Shown here: one piece after another, positions 34,361 through 45,910 of the stretch
Numbering within the stretch: position 1 is the stretch's first letter
Layout: every line of letters begins with the position of its first letter
Assembly (NCBI GenBank): GCA_900472605.1
Contig: UCJD01000012.1
Location: forward strand, 1 to 64,000
Reading direction: 5' to 3'
DNA length: 64,000 nt
From: Hyphomicrobiales bacterium
GTDB lineage: Bacteria; Pseudomonadota; Alphaproteobacteria; Rhizobiales; Rhizobiaceae
Made by a program: the position numbers and the translations under genes
Notes under the pieces: model-generated
Database searches by the model: none
Told to the model about the DNA's origin: nothing
The model's input: the letters and a program-made list of their open reading frames with translations, nothing else

Positions 34361-35966
34361 GGAAGGTGCCCTCCAGAACGCGCGCGCTTTTCACAGGCAG
34401 CGACAGTCCGATCGGCGCTTCCGCAAACAGTCTGGCGTCCATCACCTTGAGGTCGTTGGCGACCAAAAGCGGGAACTCGGATTGATCCAAAATATGCGTC
34501 TGCAGGTCGATTCCGGGCGCGATCTCGGTCAGAACGATGCCGTCGGCGGTGAGCTTCATCACGCAGCGCTCGGTGACGTAGGCGATATCCTGCCCTTGCT
34601 CGATCGCCCGGCGACCGGAGAAGGTCACGTGCTCGACCTCGTTGACCAGCTTCTTCAGCTTGCCTTCCTTCTCGATGACAAGCTTGCCATCGGCGATGCC
34701 GAGCTTGGCGCCGGCATTGAACATGCCGGAGAAGACGATCTTGCGCGCGCGTGCGGTAATATCGACGAAGCCGCCGGCGCCGGCCGTTACATGCGGACGG
34801 AAGGAGAGCTTGGAGACGTTGACCGAGCCATCCCGGCCGATTTCCAGGAAGGACAGGAGCGACGCATCGAAGCCGCCACCCTGGAAATAGGTGAATTGAT
34901 AGGGCGATGGCATGTAGGCATCGGCGTTCGAGGCGCAGCCGAAGGCGAAGTCGAGCAGCGGAACACCGCCGACCGCACCTTGCTCGATCACCCAGGTGAC
35001 AGCGCCGTGCTGACCTTCTTCCATCAGGATGCGCGGCACATTCGCCGAAATGCCGAAGCCGAGATTGACGCAGCTATTGGCCTGAAGCTCCTGCGCGACG
35101 CGACGCGCGATCACCTTCTGGATGTTGAATTCGGGCACGCGGAACGTGTCGAGCGGGCGGAAGATCTCACCTGAAATCGCAGGATCGTAGAGCGTCTGTG
35201 TCGTCTGCTTCTGCTCCGGATCGACGATCACATAGTCCACCAGCATGCCCGGCACACGCACGTCGTGTGGCTTTAGCGAACCCTGCTTGGTGATGCGCTT
35301 GACCTGCGCGATGACGATGCCGCCATTGTTGCGGGCCGCGAGCGCCTGGTCGAGCCCGCCGAGATAGGCGCCCTCGTGCTCGTATGTCAGGTTGCCGTGC
35401 TCGTCGGCCGTCGTCGCCCTGACGATCGTGACATCGGGGGTGATCGCCGGAAAGTACAGCCAGTCGTCTCCTTCGAAGGAGACGCGCTTGACCACCGCCG
35501 TTTCTTGCGCGGCGGCGTTCATCGCGCAGCCCTGACGCTTCGGATCCACGAACGTGTCCATCCCCACCTTCGTCAGCACGCCGGGCCGCTTGGCGGCTGC
35601 CTCGCGGTGCATGTCGAACATCACGCCCGAGGGGATGTTGTAGGCCGGGATCTCGTTGCCTGATATCATCTGCCAGATCAGCGGCGGTTCTGCGGTCGAC
35701 GGGCCGGAAGGGTAGGAGCCGCCGATGATCCGCTTCAGGAGACCTTTACGCGCGATGTGGTCGATGCCCTTGATCCCGCTCATGTCGCCGGCGGCGATCG
35801 GGTGCAGCGTGGTGATGTCGCGCGGATGGCCGGTGGCCTCGAAGCGCTCGCCGATCGCTTTCAGCATCAGGTCGGGGCAGCCGAGGCCGCTGGAGGAGGA
35901 GACCGAAACGACGGCGCCATCGGGGATCAGGTCAGCGGCTTGCGATGGGGTGATGTGCTTGCTCAT
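34353..35966 (-). CDS. Acyl-CoA:acid CoA-transferase (YdiF/propionate CoA-transferase type)
   Basis: 537 aa with both halves of a family I CoA-transferase in one chain. The catalytic Glu is in WVIEQGAVGGVP (about 328-340), preceded by the substrate loop CVNLGFGISANVPRIL. The N-terminal half has SGLGCPDLML and GSYPSGPSTAEPPL. ATG at 35966 is chosen; a TTG at 35975 would add three residues. It moves CoA from a donor such as acetyl-CoA to a carboxylic acid. It ends 8 bp inside the hydratase gene. Confidence 0.9.
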   Translation of the reverse strand: MSKHITPSQAADLIPDGAVVSVSSSSGLGCPDLMLKAIGERFEATGHPRDITTLHPIAAGDMSGIKGIDHIARKGLLKRIIGGSYPSGPSTAEPPLIWQMISGNEIPAYNIPSGVMFDMHREAAAKRPGVLTKVGMDTFVDPKRQGCAMNAAAQETAVVKRVSFEGDDWLYFPAITPDVTIVRATTADEHGNLTYEHEGAYLGGLDQALAARNNGGIVIAQVKRITKQGSLKPHDVRVPGMLVDYVIVDPEQKQTTQTLYDPAISGEIFRPLDTFRVPEFNIQKVIARRVAQELQANSCVNLGFGISANVPRILMEEGQHGAVTWVIEQGAVGGVPLLDFAFGCASNADAYMPSPYQFTYFQGGGFDASLLSFLEIGRDGSVNVSKLSFRPHVTAGAGGFVDITARARKIVFSGMFNAGAKLGIADGKLVIEKEGKLKKLVNEVEHVTFSGRRAIEQGQDIAYVTERCVMKLTADGIVLTEIAPGIDLQTHILDQSEFPLLVANDLKVMDARLFAEAPIGLSLPVKSARVLEGTFHD

Positions 35967-35971
35967 CCCTG

Positions 35972-38019
<2,048 letters not shown>

Positions 38020-38061
38020 GAATGCCCTCCCTTGGTCGGCGCCAATTTTCATCGTTAATAA

Positions 38062-38075
38062 TTGGAACGTTCCAA
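38062..38075. promoter_or_regulatory. LacI-type operator O1
   Basis: TTGGAACGTTCCAA is a perfect 14-bp palindrome with the central CG typical of LacI-family sites. It lies 43 bp upstream of the LacI gene, over its likely promoter, and shares 13 of 14 bases with the site at 38243-38256. Confidence 0.8.
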
Positions 38076-38240
38076 CTTTGTCAAGCGGAGTTAATCGACG
38101 GATGACGGCGCTTCAACGAGAATCCACAGTCCGGCGCGTATTGCGATGCAAAATGGCGCAAAATAATCGATTTCATGGCTGAATATCTGGTCTGAGGCGA
38201 TAAGCGGCAGCTGTTGTTCACCGTCGAAAACATACTTGCA

Positions 38241-38258
38241 ATTTGGAACGATCCAAAT
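38241..38258. promoter_or_regulatory. LacI-type operator O2
   Basis: ATTTGGAACGATCCAAAT is an 18-bp dyad (16 symmetric positions). Its core is the 38062 operator with one change. It lies 33 bp upstream of the DUF993 gene start, so binding would block that promoter; the two sites are about 181 bp apart, which would allow looping. Confidence 0.8.
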
Positions 38259-38290
38259 TATTGCATTGTCTACGTCTTGAGGAGGACCCC

Positions 38291-39457
38291 ATGAGCTTGA
38301 CTTTGAATCTGCCTGACGCCGATGGTGCAGTTCGCGAATATCGCCTTGTCGGAACCCCGATCGAGCGGCCGTCCAAGCCACCGGTATTCAATCGCATTGC
38401 CTATGCCGCGGCCCACGTCGTCTCCGATGCACGCCGGGATTCCAATCCTTGGGGGAAGCCGGCGATCGACTGGGATACGACGATCGCCTTCAGGCGGCAT
38501 CTCTGGAGCCTCGGCTTCAAGATCGCCGAAGCGATGGATACCTCGCAGCGCGGAATGGGGCTTGATTGGGCGGGCGCGCAGGAACTCATTCGACGTTCGC
38601 TGGAAGAGGCGCGCCATGTCGAGGGCGCCGATCTTGCCTGCGGCGCCGGCACAGACCATCTCGCGGCCGCCGATGCGCGCTCGCTGGATGATGTCATCAA
38701 GGCCTACGAGACACAGATCGAATTCGTGGAAAAACACGGTGGCCGCGCCATTATGATGGCGAGCCGTGCGCTTGCCCGCGTCGCAACGTCGCCAGACGAC
38801 TATATCAAGGTCTATAGCCGCATCCTCTCACAGGCAAAGGACAAGGTCGTCCTGCATTGGCTGGGCGACATGTTCGATCCGAACCTGGCAGGCTATTGGG
38901 GAAGTGCTGAGTTCGAGCCGGCGCTCGAATGCGCGCTGGATATCATCAAGGAGAACCGGAGCAAGGTCGAAGGCATCAAGATCTCATTGCTCGACAACGC
39001 CAAGGAAGTGCAGCTTCGCGACCGGCTTCCCGAGGGCGTCATGTGCTTCACCGGCGACGACTTCAACTACGCGGAACTGATCGAGGGTGATGGCAAGCGC
39101 TACAGCCACGCGCTTCTCGGCATTTTCGACGCCGTGGCGCCGTCTGCCTCGAAGGCGCTTGCGTCGCTGGCTGCCGGAGATGCCGCCACCTTCCGCTCGG
39201 TGATCGAGCCGACAGTGCCGCTTTCACGCAAGATCTTCGAGGCGCCCACGCAATATTACAAGGCGGGCGTGGTCTTCCTGGCTTGGTTGAACGGCCATCA
39301 GAGCCATTTCAGCCTGCCCGCCGGCTTGCAGTCGGCGCGCGGCATCAATCACTACGCGGATATCTTCCGTCTGGCCGACAAGGCAAACGTGCTCGATCGG
39401 CCGGAGTTGGCAACTGAGCGCATGAAGAACTTCGTGGGTGTCTTCGGCGTGCAATAA
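38291..39457 (+). CDS. DUF993 protein, dihydrodipicolinate synthase/aldolase-like
   Basis: 388 aa. The fold is suggested by the repeated beta/alpha pattern and segments such as GGRAIMMASRALARVA, VLHWLGDMFDPNL, KIDLLD-like KISLLDNAKE and GVMCFTGDDFNY; the Lys of a Schiff-base aldolase could be the one in GIKISLLDN. The DUF993 name is from recall of the pattern. ATG at 38291 has GAGGA 6 nt upstream. It diverges from the LacI gene and lies under operator O2. It may perform a C-C bond cleavage step in the pathway. Confidence 0.78.
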   Translation: MSLTLNLPDADGAVREYRLVGTPIERPSKPPVFNRIAYAAAHVVSDARRDSNPWGKPAIDWDTTIAFRRHLWSLGFKIAEAMDTSQRGMGLDWAGAQELIRRSLEEARHVEGADLACGAGTDHLAAADARSLDDVIKAYETQIEFVEKHGGRAIMMASRALARVATSPDDYIKVYSRILSQAKDKVVLHWLGDMFDPNLAGYWGSAEFEPALECALDIIKENRSKVEGIKISLLDNAKEVQLRDRLPEGVMCFTGDDFNYAELIEGDGKRYSHALLGIFDAVAPSASKALASLAAGDAATFRSVIEPTVPLSRKIFEAPTQYYKAGVVFLAWLNGHQSHFSLPAGLQSARGINHYADIFRLADKANVLDRPELATERMKNFVGVFGVQ

Positions 39458-39517
39458 GCCAGACGGAAGGCCGCCCGGCTTATGATGCTTGGACACGGGT
39501 TCTATACCAATGAATAA

Positions 39518-39547
39518 AAGGACCGGCGTGTGGTGACGCCGGTCCTT
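39518..39547. terminator. Bidirectional terminator
   Basis: A perfect 12-bp stem (AAGGACCGGCGT and its complement) with a 6-nt loop lies between the convergent DUF993 and degP genes, flanked by AAAA on the left. It should stop transcripts from both sides. Confidence 0.8.
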
Positions 39548-39554
39548 CCGAACG

Positions 39555-41048
39555 CTAGGCCGCAGCGAAGGGAACAGCCACGAAGGTCTTGTTGCCGCCT
39601 CGCTGTACGAGGAGCAGCACGGACTTCTTCTCGGTCTTTGCTGCATCCGCCACCGCGTTCTTAGCTTCACTCGCGTCGTGAACGGTCTTGTCGTTCACCG
39701 ACAGGATGATGTCGCCGGTCTGCAGACCAGCCTTGGCAGCGGGCTTGTCCGGCGCCACGTTGGCAATCACGGCGCCTTCGACCTTCTGCGACAGACCAAG
39801 CTGCGCGCGGATGTCGGGCGTGAGATCGGCCAGTGCGACACCGATCTTCGGTCCGCTCTGCGCCTGTTTTTCAGTGCCGCCAGCGCTGGCCAACTGCTGT
39901 CCGTCATCGCCACCGCCAATCGCGACCTTGAGTTCGACGCTCTTGCCGCCGCGCCAGACCGTTACGGTCTGCTTGTCGCCTGGCGAGAGATCGGCAACGA
40001 GGCGCGAAAGGTCCTTCGGCGATGTGACACTGTCGCTTCCAACGTTGGTGACGACGTCGCCTGCCTTGACGCCGGCCTTGGCTGCGGGCGAGCCTTCGGT
40101 GACATCGGCCACGAGCGCGCCTTGCGGCTTGGCAAGACCGATAGCGTCGGCGACATCCTGGTTGACGCCCTGGATTTGAACGCCAAGATAGCCGTGCTCG
40201 ATGGAGCCGTTCTTCTGCAGCTTGGCGACGATCGTCTTGGCTTCATCGGATGGAATGGCGAAGCCGACACCGACACTGCCGCCGTTCGGCGAATAGATGG
40301 CGGTGTTGATGCCGACGACATGGCCGTCGCGATCGACGAGCGGTCCGCCCGAGTTGCCGTGGTTGATCGGCGCATCGATCTGTATGAAGTCGTCATAAGG
40401 GCCGCTGTGCAGATCCCGGCCGCGTGCCGAGACGATGCCCGCCGTTACGGTGGTGCCGATGCCGAAGGGGTTGCCGATGGCCAGAATCTGGTCGCCGAGC
40501 TTGAGCTTGCCGGAATCGCCCCAGGCAATCGTCGGCAGGGCCTTCGGCGCTTCGATCTTGACAACGGCCAGATCGGCCTTGGCGTCGGCGCCGATCAGCT
40601 TGGCGGGCAGTTCCGTGCCGTCGTCCAGTGTCACCTTTATATCAGTGGCGTTTGCGATGACATGGTTGTTGGTGACGATGTAGCCGTCCGGGCTGACGAT
40701 GAAGCCGGATCCGAGAGCCTGCGCATGCTCACCGGATTGCGGTGCCTGATGCGGGACCGGAATGCCCTGCTGCTCGAAGAACTGCTTGAACTGCTGCTGC
40801 ATCTCGGAATTGTCGGTGCCGTCGTCCGCGCCCGATGCCTTCATCGTCGTGACGATGGTCACGACAGCCGGCTTGTCGGCATCGACGATGTCGGCAAACG
40901 AACCGTTGCCGTTGGGGGAGGTGGCGACCGACGCCGGCGACGCTACGGCCGGGGACGTTTCGAACGCATAAGGAAGCGAGGCTGCGCCAACAATGATTGC
41001 CGCACCGAGAAGGGCTGCTGACCTGCGGCGATTGAGGATGTTTGACAT
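39555..41048 (-). CDS. degP: Do-type periplasmic serine protease (DegP/HtrA family)
   Basis: 497 aa. An N-terminal signal or anchor (residues 8-30) is followed by the trypsin-like domain with His129 (TNNHVIA), Asp159 (KADLAVVKI) and Ser233 (NHGNSGGPL), then two PDZ domains (about 280-370 and 400-490). It degrades or refolds damaged envelope proteins. The Q-rich loop MQQQFKQFFEQQG near 83-95 corresponds to the LA loop. It is monocistronic, with a 514-bp AT-rich region upstream. Confidence 0.93.
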   Translation of the reverse strand: MSNILNRRRSAALLGAAIIVGAASLPYAFETSPAVASPASVATSPNGNGSFADIVDADKPAVVTIVTTMKASGADDGTDNSEMQQQFKQFFEQQGIPVPHQAPQSGEHAQALGSGFIVSPDGYIVTNNHVIANATDIKVTLDDGTELPAKLIGADAKADLAVVKIEAPKALPTIAWGDSGKLKLGDQILAIGNPFGIGTTVTAGIVSARGRDLHSGPYDDFIQIDAPINHGNSGGPLVDRDGHVVGINTAIYSPNGGSVGVGFAIPSDEAKTIVAKLQKNGSIEHGYLGVQIQGVNQDVADAIGLAKPQGALVADVTEGSPAAKAGVKAGDVVTNVGSDSVTSPKDLSRLVADLSPGDKQTVTVWRGGKSVELKVAIGGGDDGQQLASAGGTEKQAQSGPKIGVALADLTPDIRAQLGLSQKVEGAVIANVAPDKPAAKAGLQTGDIILSVNDKTVHDASEAKNAVADAAKTEKKSVLLLVQRGGNKTFVAVPFAAA

Positions 41049-41562
41049 GATGTCCGTCCTTTGGATGTGTTGCTCGATCGCGTGATGGCTTTCACCAGTA
41101 TTAGACGCGTGAGATACATATCTGCCGGACGAGATGTATTTTCAAATTAAATATAGATTAGCTAATTGTTACGGTTTATTCATTTGTTACAAGAGTTTAA
41201 TGATGTGACCCGACGTATATTTCGTGCTCGGGAATGCGACGACTATCGCAGGCCGCATGCTCTTCTCCGGGCCGGTATCTGGGTGGTTTTGAGGGGGAGT
41301 TCGACCGCGATCGGCCATGCTTTGTCATCAGACACGCTTGCCGATCGCGGAAGAGCCTTGGGAGGCATTGCGTGGTCCGCCGCAGGGCTGGGACGCGGGG
41401 CTTCACTAGCCCGGCACCACCGGCGCGTCGATACACAGTAAAGTGACCCAACCCGCGAATATTTGTCATAAATGAAAGTCATCACCGCATTTTGCGTGGC
41501 GGCTTCGGCTCTGTTATGGGTATTCGGGCAGAAAACGAAACTGAAGCGAAAGCACTCGCACA
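41049..41562. other. Intergenic region between degP and the DeoR-type gene
   Basis: No convincing gene in 514 bp. Open frames of 70-106 codons on both strands have no ribosome binding site or recognisable pattern. The part at 41135-41200 is clearly AT-rich and probably carries the degP promoter; an imperfect inverted repeat (ATACAT...ATGTAT, about 41115-41140) lies beside it. Confidence 0.5.
41530..41552 (+). promoter_or_regulatory. Candidate DeoR/GlpR-type operator
   Basis: Spaced CGAAA repeats (GAAAACGAAAC, then AGCGAAAG) lie directly before the regulator start codon. On the other strand these are TTTCG repeats, the kind of site bound by GlpR/AgaR-like DeoR proteins. Autoregulation is inferred. 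Confidence 0.4.
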
Positions 41563-42354
41563 ATGTTCCTGAGTGACCGTCAAACCGAAATCGTCGATAT
41601 GGCCAAGTCGAAAGGCCGGATATTCGTCGAGGACCTGGCAGCGCATTTTTCCGTGACGCCGCAGACCATTCGCAAGGATCTCAACGACATCTGCGACGCC
41701 CAGATATTGACCCGTGTGCATGGCGGCGCGGTCTTCCCGAGCGGAACCGAAAACGTCAAATACGAGGCGCGACGCCAGATCGCGTCGAGCGAAAAGCAGG
41801 CCATCGGCCTGGCCGCCGCGAGCCTCATTCCTAACAATGCGTCGCTGTTCATCAATATCGGCACGACGACCGAGGCGGTCGGCGAAGCGCTCATCAATCA
41901 TCACGAATTGATGGTGATCACCAACAATATCAACGTCGCCAACCGGCTGAGACTTTTGCCCGCCATCGAGGTGGTCATTGCCGGTGGGGTCGTGCGCAGT
42001 GCCGATGGTGGCATCGTCGGCGAGGCGGCCGTCGATTTCATTCGGCAGTTCAAGGTGGACTATGCCGTGATCGGTGCCTCCGCGCTCGATGAAGACGGCG
42101 CGCTTCTCGATTACGATTTCCGCGAGGTGAAGGTGGCGCAGGCGATTATCGCCAATGCCCGCCATGTCATCCTGGTCGCCGATTCCACCAAGTTCGAGCG
42201 CACGGCGCCGGTCAGGATTGCCCAGCTTTCCCAGGTGCACACCTTCATTACCGATCGTTGCCCGGTTCCTTCAGTGCGGCAATTCTGTCTTGAAAACGAT
42301 GTACGGCTGATCGAGACCAGCACGCAAAGGCAGCCGCAGACCGAGTTGGCGTGA
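41563..42354 (+). CDS. DeoR/GlpR-family sugar-phosphate-responsive regulator
   Basis: 263 aa. The HTH is RQTEIVDMAKSKGRIFVEDLAAHFSVTPQTIRKDLNDI with the family motif RVHGGAV. The effector domain has the sugar-phosphate-binding pattern INIGTTTEAV and ADSTKF. Overall it looks most like GlpR, the glycerol-3-phosphate repressor, but no glp gene is nearby, so the symbol is not assigned. YbaK follows after 39 bp. Confidence 0.87.
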   Translation: MFLSDRQTEIVDMAKSKGRIFVEDLAAHFSVTPQTIRKDLNDICDAQILTRVHGGAVFPSGTENVKYEARRQIASSEKQAIGLAAASLIPNNASLFINIGTTTEAVGEALINHHELMVITNNINVANRLRLLPAIEVVIAGGVVRSADGGIVGEAAVDFIRQFKVDYAVIGASALDEDGALLDYDFREVKVAQAIIANARHVILVADSTKFERTAPVRIAQLSQVHTFITDRCPVPSVRQFCLENDVRLIETSTQRQPQTELA

Positions 42355-42393
42355 CACGCCTTCCCAAACTCCCATCAAGGATGATCGTTGCCC

Positions 42394-42852
42394 ATGAGCC
42401 TAGAAACCGTTCGCGCATTTCTCAGCGCATCCGCTCCCGATATCGACATCATTGAAACCGAGATGAGTTCTGCGACCGTCGCGCAGGCAGCCGAAGCACA
42501 TGGGGTCGATCCGGCGCAGATTGCCAAGACGATCTGCCTGCGGCTAGATGACGCGCCGATCCTGGTGGTCGCGGGCGGCCTGGCGCGGCTTGACAATCGC
42601 AAGTTCAAGGACACGTTCGGTACCAAAGCGCGGCTGCTGAATGCCGAAGAGGTCGTCGAGGCGACCAGCCATCCTGTTGGCGGGGTTTGTCCGTTCGGGC
42701 TTCCGTCGCCGTTGCGCATCTATTGCGACGTTTCCCTGAAGAAATTCGATGAAGTGGTGCCCGCTGCGGGATCCACCAATTCGGCTGTCCGGATCGCGAC
42801 GGATCGCCTGGCGGAGCTGACTAAGGCGACTTGGGTTGATGTCTGCCAGTAA
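42394..42852 (+). CDS. YbaK/EbsC-family aminoacyl-tRNA deacylase
   Basis: 152-aa stand-alone editing domain. Features are AAEAHGVDPAQIAKTICLRLDD, the catalytic-type Lys in that stretch, and VGGVCPFGLPSPLRIYCD, the GGxxPF signature. These proteins hydrolyse mischarged tRNA such as Cys- or Ala-tRNA-Pro. ATG at 42394 is chosen; a TTG at 42388 is better spaced from AAGGA and would add two residues. Confidence 0.88.
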   Translation: MSLETVRAFLSASAPDIDIIETEMSSATVAQAAEAHGVDPAQIAKTICLRLDDAPILVVAGGLARLDNRKFKDTFGTKARLLNAEEVVEATSHPVGGVCPFGLPSPLRIYCDVSLKKFDEVVPAAGSTNSAVRIATDRLAELTKATWVDVCQ

Positions 42853-42960
42853 GCCGATACACAAACAATTGAACCAGATTCAACGCAAAGCTTAAAACGC
42901 GGAAAAAGAAACCTATATAAGAAGGCGAAACTCAACTGTTGCCATATGGGAGACTTTAGG

Positions 42961-43995
42961 ATGCCTCGTGCCGTTTCACGTTTTGCCAAGGTAGCGGCGA
43001 TTGCCGCCCTGACAGGCGTTACCGTATTTGCGTCCATCGGGGATGCGGATGCGCGGCGGGCAGGAGGCTCCGGTTTTGGCAGCCGCGGCACGCGCACGTT
43101 CCAGGCGCCGCCGGTCACCCGCACCGCGCCGGCCCCTGCCGCGCCGATGGATCGCTCGATGAGCCAGCGCCCTGAAACCAACGCGCCTGGCGCCGCGACG
43201 CAGCCGGCCTTCGGCGGTGCTCAGCAGCGTGGTGGCCTGTTTGGCGGCTTCGGCCGCTCGATGATCGGCGGCCTGGTTGCCGGCGGTCTGCTCGGCATGC
43301 TGCTCGGTCACGGGTTCGGCGGCGGCTTCGGCTTCCTGGGTATGCTCCTGCAGTTCGCACTGATCGCGGGCGCCATCATGCTCGCCGTCCGTTTCTTCGC
43401 CAACCGCGGCCAGCAGCCGGCCTACGGCTCGGCTCGTCCGAGCGGCGTCAGCCCTATGGCATCGAACGGCAACTCGTCTTTCCGCATCCCGAGCATCGGC
43501 TCCGGTGCGGCCGGCTTTGGCCTCGGCGGCTCGAATGCCGCTCCGCAGCCGCCGCGCAACGATCAGCCGAGCGATGAGATCGGCATCAGGCCTGATGACC
43601 TTGACCGTTTCGAGCAGCTCCTCACGGAGGTTCAGACGGCCTATGGCGCCGAGGATTACGGCACGCTGCGCAAGCTGACGACGCCGGAAGCCATGTCCTA
43701 TCTCGCCGAGGAACTGGGCGAGAACGCCACCAACGGCGTCCGCAACCAGGTCAGCGACGTCAAGCTGCTGCAGGGCGATGTCGCTGAAGCCTGGCGTGAA
43801 GACGGTTCCGACTACGCGACGCTCGCCATGCGCTACCAGTCCATCGATGCTGTCGTCGAGCGCGATGGGGGCCGGGTGGTCAGCGGCGACACGCGTTCGC
43901 CGACCGAGAGCACCGAGGTCTGGACCTTCGTGCGCAAATCCGGCACCGACTGGAAGCTTGCGGCTATCCAGGGCACCGAACAGCGCGCTGCCTGA
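42961..43995 (+). CDS. Tim44-like domain membrane protein
   Basis: 344 aa. A signal sequence (1-30) is followed by a Gly/Pro/Ala-rich stretch, two hydrophobic segments (about 98-145, MIGGLVAGGLLGMLLGHGF and FLGMLLQFALIAGAIMLAV) and a soluble C-terminal Tim44-like domain from about 210 (RFEQLLTEVQTAYGAEDYGTLRKLTTPEAMSYLAEEL). ATG at 42961 has GGGAG 8 nt upstream; ATG at 42946 would add five residues but overlaps that box. It probably acts at the inner membrane; the precise role is unknown. Confidence 0.85.
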   Translation: MPRAVSRFAKVAAIAALTGVTVFASIGDADARRAGGSGFGSRGTRTFQAPPVTRTAPAPAAPMDRSMSQRPETNAPGAATQPAFGGAQQRGGLFGGFGRSMIGGLVAGGLLGMLLGHGFGGGFGFLGMLLQFALIAGAIMLAVRFFANRGQQPAYGSARPSGVSPMASNGNSSFRIPSIGSGAAGFGLGGSNAAPQPPRNDQPSDEIGIRPDDLDRFEQLLTEVQTAYGAEDYGTLRKLTTPEAMSYLAEELGENATNGVRNQVSDVKLLQGDVAEAWREDGSDYATLAMRYQSIDAVVERDGGRVVSGDTRSPTESTEVWTFVRKSGTDWKLAAIQGTEQRAA

Positions 43996-44018
43996 TTTTA
44001 TCGAATTGAAACCCTGCT

Positions 44019-44714
44019 TCAGCCCTCCTGGGCTGTGGCAGGCACGACCCAGAGCGGTCGATCTTCGCGCCGTGGCGCGGCAATTGTTGGAGCGGCTTCC
44101 TGTTCATTCAGGAGGCCGTCTTCGTTTTCGCTGACGTCCACTTCATAAGCATAGTCGTACAGCATCTCGCAGGCGCGTTCGCTGGCCTTGATCTTGGCCT
44201 CGGTCTCGCTGATCGCAGAGGCGATCGCCTTGACGCGGGCGCGCAGCATGGAGCCGAGAATATCGGTCGAAGGCCGCTTTTCCAGGCGTTCCAGGTGATG
44301 CTCGATGCGCGCGGCGTGGCGTTCGAGTTCACGCTTGGAAAAGCGCGCCTTGCGCATGTCCTCTGACAGATCGTCGCGCATGCGCGCAAGCGGATCGAAG
44401 GTGCCGGGTTCGCGCTCATCCAAAGTGAGCTCGTTGACGAGCTTCTCGATCACGATCAGCGCCTGCAGATCGACGGGCTCGGCGAGTTCGACGTCGTAGC
44501 CGGTATCGTCGAACACCTTGCGGCGAACGGGATCGAGCAGCAGCTCATAGGCCTTCTGCACCCGCCCGAAAGCCGTGGGATCGCCGCCCGAATCCGGATG
44601 GGTCGTCTTCGCGCGCCTGCGGTAGGCCGATTTGATCTGGTCATCGCTCGCGTCCCTGCGGACACCGAGTATCTCGTATGGATTGGTCACTGTCCCTCCG
44701 CTGCTGTCGGACAT
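44019..44714 (-). CDS. J-domain (DnaJ-like) protein
   Basis: 231 aa. The J domain is near the N-terminus (NPYEILGVRRDASDDQIKSAYRRRAKTTHPDSGG), with the HPD that stimulates Hsp70. No zinc-finger or DnaJ C-terminal domain follows; instead there is a helical, charged region (about 90-195, RKARFSKRELERHAARIEHHLERLEKR). The start is uncertain: ATG 44714 or 44738, or GTG just before NPYEIL. It is convergent with the Tim44-like gene. Confidence 0.8.
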   Translation of the reverse strand: MSDSSGGTVTNPYEILGVRRDASDDQIKSAYRRRAKTTHPDSGGDPTAFGRVQKAYELLLDPVRRKVFDDTGYDVELAEPVDLQALIVIEKLVNELTLDEREPGTFDPLARMRDDLSEDMRKARFSKRELERHAARIEHHLERLEKRPSTDILGSMLRARVKAIASAISETEAKIKASERACEMLYDYAYEVDVSENEDGLLNEQEAAPTIAAPRREDRPLWVVPATAQEG

Positions 44715-44738
44715 CGTCGTGACACCCGTGAAGGGCAT

Positions 44739-45040
44739 TCGTCTATCAATGCCGTTCTTCTACCATCACTGGGGCAGAGTTTGGACAAAAGAATGCATAA
44801 GTTTGCGTGAACGCCCGGATTGGCTGAAGGCATCCACCGGCTATCCACAGTTTGATTGGACGTATCAGGTTGCCATGTCAGTTTGCCCGCGGAAATCAAT
44901 CCCATGGGAAAATCGGATGCCGCGGGAATGCTTAATCGATATAATGCCGCCGCTTGCGTTGACGCTGTCAGTCAAATCGAGTTCTATCCGCCACCTTCTT
45001 GCGCCAGTCACACTGGCGGAGAGCTTCGGAGGACGGTTTC
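44739..45040. other. Leader region of panCB
   Basis: About 300 bp without a gene. It holds a perfect 7-bp hairpin with a CAC loop (45002-45018), 9 bp before the panC ribosome binding site, which could modulate translation. Nothing else is recognised. Confidence 0.5.
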
Positions 45041-45910
45041 GTGCGTATTATCAAATCGATAGCAGATCTCAGGGCATGCCTGGAGATCTATCGGCGTGAG
45101 GGCAAAAGGATCGGCTTGGTGCCGACCATGGGCTTTCTGCATATCGGTCACATGGAGCTTGTCTCGCGCGCCAAGGCTGAAAACGATGTGACCGTGGTCT
45201 CGATTTTCGTCAATCCGTTGCAGTTCGGCGCCAACGAGGATCTGGCGCGTTATCCGCGCGATCTTGAGCGGGACTCCAAGCTTCTGGAAAATGCCGGCGT
45301 CGACTTTCTGTTCGCGCCCGAAGTGACGGACATGTATCCGCGCCAGATGCTGACGATTGTCGATGTGCCGGAGATTGGCCGACAGCTGGAGGGCGAGGTT
45401 CGCCCGGGTCATTTTGCCGGTGTCGCCACTGTCGTCACCAAGCTGTTCAATATCGTCCAGCCGCATGCCGCCTATTTCGGCGAGAAGGATTATCAGCAGG
45501 TGGTGTTGATCAAGCGGATGGTCGAGGATCTCGCGCAGCCGGTCGACGTGGTTGCGGTGCCGACGGTGCGCGAAGCCGATGGCCTGGCCTGCTCTTCCAG
45601 AAATGTTTATCTGAGCGAGACCGAGCGGGCGGCGGCGGTCATCGTGCCGCGAACGCTCGACGAAGCAGCCCGGCTTTACGCCGGGGGCTGCGATGATCCC
45701 GCGGAACTGGAAGCGGCATTGGCCCGCTTTGTCGCATCCGAACCGCTGGCGAGCGCCGAGGTCGTCGCCGTCAGGCATCCCGAGACGCTCGAACCGGTAA
45801 TCTCGCTGCAATCTGCACCGGTGCTCGTGGCACTTTTCGTGCGCATCGCAAACACGCGGCTGCTCGATAACCGCGTCATCGGCCTGACGGCACAGTCGAG
45901 GGCTGCCTGA
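45041..45910 (+). CDS. panC: Pantothenate synthetase
   Basis: 289 aa, the usual length. It joins pantoate and beta-alanine using ATP. Motifs: [15 protein letters not shown] (HIGH), [34 protein letters not shown] and SSRNVYLS (KMSKS-like). The GTG at 45041 has a strong GGAGGA 7 nt upstream; a frame to 44999 has no support. It overlaps panB by one base (TGATG). Confidence 0.95.
   Translation: MRIIKSIADLRACLEIYRREGKRIGLVPTMGFLHIGHMELVSRAKAENDVTVVSIFVNPLQFGANEDLARYPRDLERDSKLLENAGVDFLFAPEVTDMYPRQMLTIVDVPEIGRQLEGEVRPGHFAGVATVVTKLFNIVQPHAAYFGEKDYQQVVLIKRMVEDLAQPVDVVAVPTVREADGLACSSRNVYLSETERAAAVIVPRTLDEAARLYAGGCDDPAELEAALARFVASEPLASAEVVAVRHPETLEPVISLQSAPVLVALFVRIANTRLLDNRVIGLTAQSRAA

Noticed and set aside
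39678-41021. 447-codon open frame antisense to degP
   Set aside because: The degP frame has the catalytic triad and PDZ domains; the antisense product is low-complexity Asp/Gly/Arg-rich sequence.
41197-41469. 90-codon minus-strand frame upstream of degP
   Set aside because: No ribosome binding site, no domain pattern, overlapped by equally long frames on the other strand.
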